NCBI RefSeq assembly: GCF_051622035.1 | Contig: NC_135365.1 | Location: 9,404,001-9,468,000, forward strand | Length of the DNA stretch: 64,000 nucleotides | DNA from: Arctopsyche grandis | Lineage: Eukaryota; Arthropoda; Insecta; Trichoptera; Hydropsychidae | Direction of reading: 5' to 3' | Part shown: piece after piece, positions 58,740 through 64,000 of the stretch | How positions within the stretch are numbered: position 1 is the first letter of the stretch | Layout: the number at the start of each line of letters is the position of its first letter | Notes under the pieces: generated by a model | Told to the model about the DNA's origin: nothing | Database searches by the model: none | The model's input: the letters and a program-made list of their open reading frames with translations, nothing else | Program-made: the position numbers and the translations under genes

Positions 58740-60224
58740 ATAATTATATAAGTCGAACGGTAACCATAACAGGCTACAATTCGATATTAAGATATGTAAT
58801 TTTCTCTGATTGCTGTGTATTATTATCATTAAATCAAAAAGTCAATCCAGATTTTAATTACATTGCATGTTGTCGATTGGCTCCAATGATCCGTAAAACG
58901 CTCCATATAATATATGGAATACTTATCATAACTTTATATCGCATCGCATGTATAACATTAGCCTTAATGGTGTATACAAGTGTTTTGCATTAAAGAGGTC
59001 GTCAGCAATTGCATATTGCATCACATCGTCGAGTGCACGAACCGTTGCGTCGGTGCTCTTTTTTTTATTCGACGATTATCATCATTTTTTTTATTTCCTT
59101 TTAGCATCTTCATTTTCCGTGCAAAAGAAAATTATGTAGCGCAGAATTTTTTTATCGTCTCGTCACGAATTTCGATTTGCCTAAAAATCCGGGTAACCGA
59201 GTCGCCGTTCCGTGACAATATTCGAACGAAACCGCAGACTCTCGGCCTAAATTCGTCGGCTTTTCTCAAGTGGAAACATGGGAAAATCATCGGTTGATAA
59301 AACCGTGCGAAGAAAATGGCACTTTGCCTGTGATTCGTCGCGTTGACACACTCGATGGAGAAATGTCACCACACACTCGCTTGAAAAATCATAATCGTTA
59401 TTTAAATACGACGTATAATAACATATTTAACAAACATGTATATAGACTGGTATTCAAATTTATGGAATCTATGTATATGTATATATTTAGGTACATAAAA
59501 TAAAAGCGAGATGTTGGCTACTGCGAGAAAAACAACAATCAATTTAGTTTAAACTTTTTCTCATACAATCTAAAATGTCGGTATCTATGTAGATTTTACA
59601 TTAACATTTTCGGGGATATTCAAAGATCCAAACAATATTAATTGTAAATCCAATGTAGAAAAAATATTTTAAATGTCTTTAAAATCTAATCATATTAAAT
59701 GTATTTGTAAAATTTAACTATGTAAATACAGGATCAGATTACATCAGGCTTGCCAAAGGGCAAGTGCTCTGTATGCAGTAAGATAGTACATAAGCACTCC
59801 ACCCGTACACACTAGGCACTACCTACTACTTACTCAACTATCATTAAAGAGCGGACCAACTTTGCGCCGTTCTTTGTTCATTTTTATGATGAACCTTTTT
59901 TTTATGCTCTCTAGCTTTCTAGTTTGCCCTATTTCCTGGAAAATAGACCCAAAACGCTCTGTTTTCTTGAAAAAGCACGCTTCCGGTCCTACCTCTACTC
60001 ATCATGTTCAAAAATCTTTCCCACATAATATATATGTACATATGTATATATTTCTCAAGGGACGTTTAATCATTGCGATGTGCACGAGGTTAAGAATTTT
60101 CTCAAAATTCCTTTAATGTTTCAAAACAAAATCTGTCATTGACAGATTTTTTCGATTGAACCATGTCTGATAATAAACCTCTTTATCGAAATTATTTTTG
60201 AGTTAGACATTTGTAAATTAGAGT
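58740..60224. other. Non-coding stretch, nothing recognised
   Basis: ORFs up to 105 codons (58980-59297) without motifs. The patch at 59130-59345 is less AT-rich and includes a 22-codon ORF starting at 59277; nothing supports a gene. Confidence 0.35.
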
Positions 60225-60440
60225 TTTATTGATATTTAATTTATTAAGTACATACGTATGTATATAACAAGTGCTGATAAAAAAATGATTCATAGCTGAT
60301 TTACAAGTACTTTTGTGCGAAAAATGTTTTATTAAAAATAGTTTTATTGGTAGTTTATACATATGTACAAATGTATGTAAGTACATTAAGTGCTGATAAA
60401 AAAATTAAATAAATTTGACTCATAGCTGACATAACAAGTC
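60225..60440 (+). repeat. Tandem duplication of about 120 bp
   Basis: AAGTGCTGATAAAAAAAT followed by CATAGCTGA, ACAAGTACTTTTG or ACAAGTCCTTTTG, and AAAATGTT occurs twice, at about 60270 and 60389. Each copy is preceded by GTATGTA-type runs. Confidence 0.65.
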
Positions 60441-60632
60441 CTTTTGCGATAAAATGTTGTACTTGTAATAACCAAGTTCTGTTGTAAATTAATTTAAATT
60501 AATCGAGCCCATTTATCATTTGAATATGGGTCGATCATTTGGTACGAATCGATTTTCATATGAAAAATCATATGAAAATCGGGCATGAACTTATGCAATC
60601 AACTAATTTTTTACATTTCGTAAATATATTTT

Positions 60633-60849
60633 AATAGTGGTTTTACTCAACTTCACTCTTTACTTCACTATTTGTAATATAAACCGCTTAAATATGGCTT
60701 ATAAAATAGTAAACATTTTATTAAATTAATTTGAATATATTCATTTGTTTTTTTTATTAAATTTAAAGTCACGGATTCTACCATCCAAACCTTATATAGT
60801 TACATTAAACCTTACAAAGTCTCTTTCGAAATTATATATATTTTATATG
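60633..60849 (-). mobile_element. Helitron-type element, reversed
   Basis: On the minus strand it begins TATATAATTTCGAAAGAGAC then TTTGTAAGG, and continues AAAAAAAACAAATGAATATA, AAGCGGTTTATATTACAAAT and GTGAAGTTGAGTAAAACCAC, then TATT where intact copies have TAGT. It aligns with 48800-49147 but lacks the GC-rich block; the terminal CTAG is mutated. Confidence 0.6.
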
Positions 60850-62170
60850 AGAGTTTATTGTACTAATAAATTAATAATGGGGGCGAAATTAATGAAATTA
60901 CAGTATTGTTGTAAAGATGCTGTTAAATGTAAGGGGCGGGAAGGAAGTAAAGTAACAGCCACCAACATGGTGGAATTGGTCCCAACTCACAGGATGGCGA
61001 CCCAAACTCGACCATGTTGCAGGGCCCCCACATAATGATTGATACAGTGTCGATTTTTTAAACAAGTATAATATATATGTACATATATCTAATAATATAC
61101 AGATATGTACATATATTATTAGACGATAATAATTAGGCTAAGCTGTGTACATGCATATGTATGTATAATATGTAGTTATGTCTAAAATAATCAATCCACA
61201 TGAATAATATAAAAACATATTTGCAAAATTTTGTAATTGTCAATGTATGTAGGTACATACATAAATACTCTTATCTTCTATCATTACATTTTATGATTTT
61301 ACCATTACATACGTATATCATACAAAAATATTCATAAAGTTGCGAGCGTTAAGAAATTGTTCATGTGGTTCAGTTCTATTATGCGTGACTACATAAATAA
61401 ATATGCGTTCGTTAAAATAAATCATTGTATAAAAACATATCAGAGTGAAGTTTCGCTTACAATTCTATGATACATATATTTGTATAATAAAAACACAATT
61501 TTATATAATAAATTGAAATATTTGAAAGGAATTGATTTGCAATTTTCTTCTATTTTTAAAGCCCTGAAGCGATATTTGTTTTGATATATTATATTTTATC
61601 GAACAACGCTTACGTCTTCATCACGTCTGTAATACTATTATGTTTACTTTGAAATATTTAATAATATTCTTTATAAAATAAGCTTATATAATTATATAAT
61701 AAATAAACGATTCGTAGAAAGCCAAATTTATTACGAATCTATTTGTACGAGATAAAAAATCGACAACTAAACTTTTGGCCAGTTATTATTATTACATCTG
61801 GTCAGTCACCTTTGAAATGATCGATCAATTACTATATACGAATATGATCAGTTAATTTATCACATAAGTCAGTAAATACTTTCATCGTTTTCATTAAAAT
61901 GTCCATTCTATAAAATCACTCATTTGTTTTTGACTTCAATACACGTAACAGAACATTAGAACTTTAGTCAAATCACGAACCAACTGTCAAAATAAACTGA
62001 CCTTTAAATTCAACAAAATAACTGACCAATCCATATATGTCGGATTTAATTAATGCACCTATGAATTTAGTTAATGCACGTAGAATGAATGATGAGGTTG
62101 GTAACATGTAATGCGACGGGTAGATCGTTGCGGCGCTCCGACAACTAAGCAATGTTTTAAGCTGCTCACT
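60850..62170. other. Non-coding stretch, nothing recognised
   Basis: A GC-richer patch at 60925-61035 (GGGGCGGGAAGGAAG, CAACATGGTGGAATTGGTC) is unexplained. Otherwise AT-rich with short tandem ATGTACATATAT words. Confidence 0.35.
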
Positions 62171-62177
62171 AACTTTT

Positions 62178-62356
62178 ATTTCATTCTACTACCTATGTCT
62201 TCTGACAACTAGGATCTGCATACATACATACATATATAAACACCTAAATATGTACGTATGTTTATTTTTGTATTTACGAGTATGGAGATTTCACATATAT
62301 TACAATTACAATTATTTCATTCTACTACATATGTCTTCTGAGAACTAGGTCTTACA

Positions 62357-62439
<83 letters not shown>

Positions 62440-62505
62440 AATATAAACACGTAAATATGTATGTACGTATGTTTATTTTTTTGTACTTACGAGTATGGAG
62501 ACATC
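62178..62505 (+). repeat. Tandem duplication with (TA)n in the second copy
   Basis: The series TTTCATTCTACTACCTATGT, CTTCTGACAACTAGG, CTAAATATGTACGTATGTTT, ATTTACGAGTATGGAGA occurs at 62178-62290 and again at 62316-62505 with small changes. A roughly 78-bp (TA)n tract (62360-62437) expands the second copy. Confidence 0.75.
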
Positions 62506-62543
62506 TGGAAACGTCTGTGAACGAAATATCCGTGAAATAAATA

Positions 62544-62572
62544 TCGTTTACATACATTTCGTATGTAAACGA
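62544..62572. repeat. 12-bp stem hairpin
   Basis: TCGTTTACATAC (62544-62555) pairs with GTATGTAAACGA (62561-62572) around ATTTC. Flanking words GTCTGTGAACGAAATATC and ATCTGTGAACGACACG are repeated, so it lies in a small repeat cluster. Confidence 0.7.
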
Positions 62573-62639
62573 AATATCTGTGAACGACACGTCTGTGAAT
62601 CAACGGTCGAGATCGAACTGTCGTGAGCGTCAGCCGTAA

Positions 62640-62935
62640 GGGCGGTTTCAGACTAGCGTTTTTTTCTGCGCGTATACGAACGTTTCTGCATACGCGCTTA
62701 CACGCGCGCTACTTTTCGCGCTTCAAAAAACCGGACGCGCATACACGGGCTTATTCCGGCGTTTTTGCTCGAACCGGTAGTGGTGATTTAGTATCAACAT
62801 GGATAATACGAGCTTATAAGCGCGTTTACGCTCGTATGAGTTGCGCGTATGGAAAACGACGCGCCTATACGCGCCTACATGCACTTCAAAAAACGAGCTT
62901 ATACGCGCGTATAAAACACTAGTCTGAAACCGCCC
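62640..62935. mobile_element. PIF/Harbinger-type MITE, CpG-rich
   Basis: Ends GGGCGGTTTCAGACTAG (left) and its exact complement CTAGTCTGAAACCGCCC (right). TAA flanks both sides (62637-62639 and 62936-62938), the TWA target of PIF/Harbinger elements. The 296-bp body is dense in CGCG and TACGCGC words, with internal inverted repeats such as ACGAGCTTATA, and stands out sharply from the AT-rich flanks. ORFs on both strands come from this composition. Confidence 0.8.
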
Positions 62936-62959
62936 TAAGGACTCTGCATTCTGAAACTG

Positions 62960-63047
62960 CATTGACAATAGCCTCGGGTTTCATTTATGTATCAATTCCT
63001 TTCGTGTATCAAACCACCCGTTGAAATATCAACGGGCCCAACACTAG
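62960..63047 (+). mobile_element. Helitron-type 3' end with hairpin
   Basis: CCCGTTGA (63017-63024) pairs with TCAACGGG (63029-63036), followed eight bases later by CTAG (63044-63047) and a T. A hairpin a few bases before CTAG is the canonical Helitron 3' structure. The preceding GTATCAATTCCTTTC is shared with 65-115. The 5' end is not identified. Confidence 0.5.
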
Positions 63048-63049
63048 TT

Positions 63050-63888
63050 TATTATAGTTATTGACCGTTTGTCTACTAAACTGTTTTTTTTTTTTACTGA
63101 CCACTTACCAAAGTCATTGATCATTCGGTGTGGATTGTTATTGATTAAAAGCGTTTAAAGCCACCCAACTACAGGCCTAAAAAATTGTATTGCAAAACTG
63201 TTACGTATGAGTATGTTCTAAATAATTTGCCGGTAGTATAATATAATAGTATGCTTACGTGAAGATAATTTACACTTATTTCGATTTAGGCAATATGCAC
63301 TAATTCACTTTAAGCGACAGAGAAATTATACTTGAAATGCACAGAGAATTGCGGAAGTGCGAACGATAACATAAAGTATCTTTCATCTGTTTTATTGTAT
63401 GTTGGATTTTTTGCGACTTTTAATTTGCAGCGAGTGACGCAAGACACAATTCTCTTTAGGGAAAATAAAAAAAAAATAGTATAATTCGCAGTAGTGAAAG
63501 GTCGTTTTGTTGCATCCGAAACCTGAGCAAAGTAACATAATAAAGATGGCCTGCAGAAAGTGAGAGAATGTATCGGAATGGTTGTTGATTCCACTTTTTT
63601 TGTTGGTTTGTTTGTTCTCGTTAAATCTTTCGCGGAAGAAAAAACGCAACATCCATCAATCCGTTGTTGAAGACGCAAAAAAATTGAGTCGACTGCAATT
63701 ATTTGTACATTTTTTGCGATTAGCTTTTATCTTTGGTGGTAATTTTCTCGTAGGTTGTTATTTTACAGTTAAGATCAATGCGCTTAATTTGATTCGCTCG
63801 TCTGAAGTTTGAAGCCCGAGGCTTCAGCTTTCTATTTAGGGCTATATATTTTTTCATAGATTGCTTTTCAATCAAATTGTAGTATATC
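63050..63888. other. Non-coding stretch, nothing recognised
   Basis: ORFs at 63310-63678 (-) and 63582-63812 (+) overlap each other and show no motif I recognise. The plus ORF starts with a hydrophobic stretch but is most likely chance. Confidence 0.35.
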
Positions 63889-64000
63889 TGTTACGCACGG
63901 GTGGGATCAGGATCAAAATAAAAGGTCAAAGTCACTTCACAGCATTTTTTAAATGATTCAGGGGGTCCACACGGAACCGCCACTCATTCCAGAATAACCT
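63889..64000 (+). mobile_element. LTR, second copy, cut by the window edge
   Basis: Starts TGTTACGCACGGGTGGGATC and shares AAAGTCACTTCACAGCATTT, ATGATTCA-GGGGTCCAC and CCACTCATTCCA with the solo LTR at 23126-23465. Only the first 112 bp are visible, so it may be a solo LTR or the left LTR of a full element. Confidence 0.7.

Noticed and set aside
62623..62968. Arg/Ala-rich ORFs on both strands
   Set aside because: They lie wholly within the CpG-rich MITE and reflect its composition.

Overview
This 64 kb window looks like nuclear DNA of an insect. It is strongly AT-rich and full of short ACATACATATGTA-type runs. It has small introns (68-163 bp where no transposon has landed), insect-type Helitron ends, piggyBac, PIF/Harbinger and hAT-like MITEs, Jockey/CR1/RTE-type non-LTR relics, a Gypsy-like solo LTR and short TTAGG-type stretches. 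The order of insect cannot be fixed from the sequence alone.

The recognisable protein-coding content sits in one cluster at about 24.1-31.4 kb. TMEM60 (24149-24550, +, intronless, 133 aa) is followed by a three-exon gene for a small single-Ig-domain membrane protein (24819-25636, +, 222 aa as modelled). Convergent to these is APC4/ANAPC4, the WD40-bearing subunit 4 of the anaphase-promoting complex (27424-31396, -). Its six exons join in frame to an 810 aa protein. The genes have no obvious functional link; TMEM60 and the Ig gene lie head-to-tail about 270 bp apart. A weak candidate for the first coding exon of another gene lies at 43578-43589, and a 172-residue ORF of unknown nature lies at 49782-50300 (-).

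The rest is intergenic or possibly intronic DNA built from layered mobile elements. From 0 to 24 kb: a piggyBac MITE at 1.1 kb, a fold-back/tandem family with TTACAGT ends (3, 6, 7.4-8.4 and 12.7-13.4 kb), a nearly identical inverted repeat pair (4.7 and 13.8 kb), a long-TIR MITE at 11.5 kb, degenerate 310-bp tandem units at 18.5-20 kb, an hAT MITE at 21.4 kb and a solo LTR at 23.1 kb. From 25.7 to 35 kb: a tandem repeat, a TA-flanked MITE, a Harbinger-type MITE inside APC4 intron 4, and two adjacent hAT-type elements. From 36.9 to 64 kb: several 5'-truncated non-LTR retrotransposons (one containing a nested RTE copy with a perfect 10-bp target duplication), Helitrons, at least eight tRNA-derived SINE copies, long (TA)n tracts inside tandem duplications, and a second copy of the LTR running off the right edge.

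I found no evidence of a new multi-gene system. The more unusual points are the structured repeat families and the nested insertions. All family assignments are by eye; no database search was possible.
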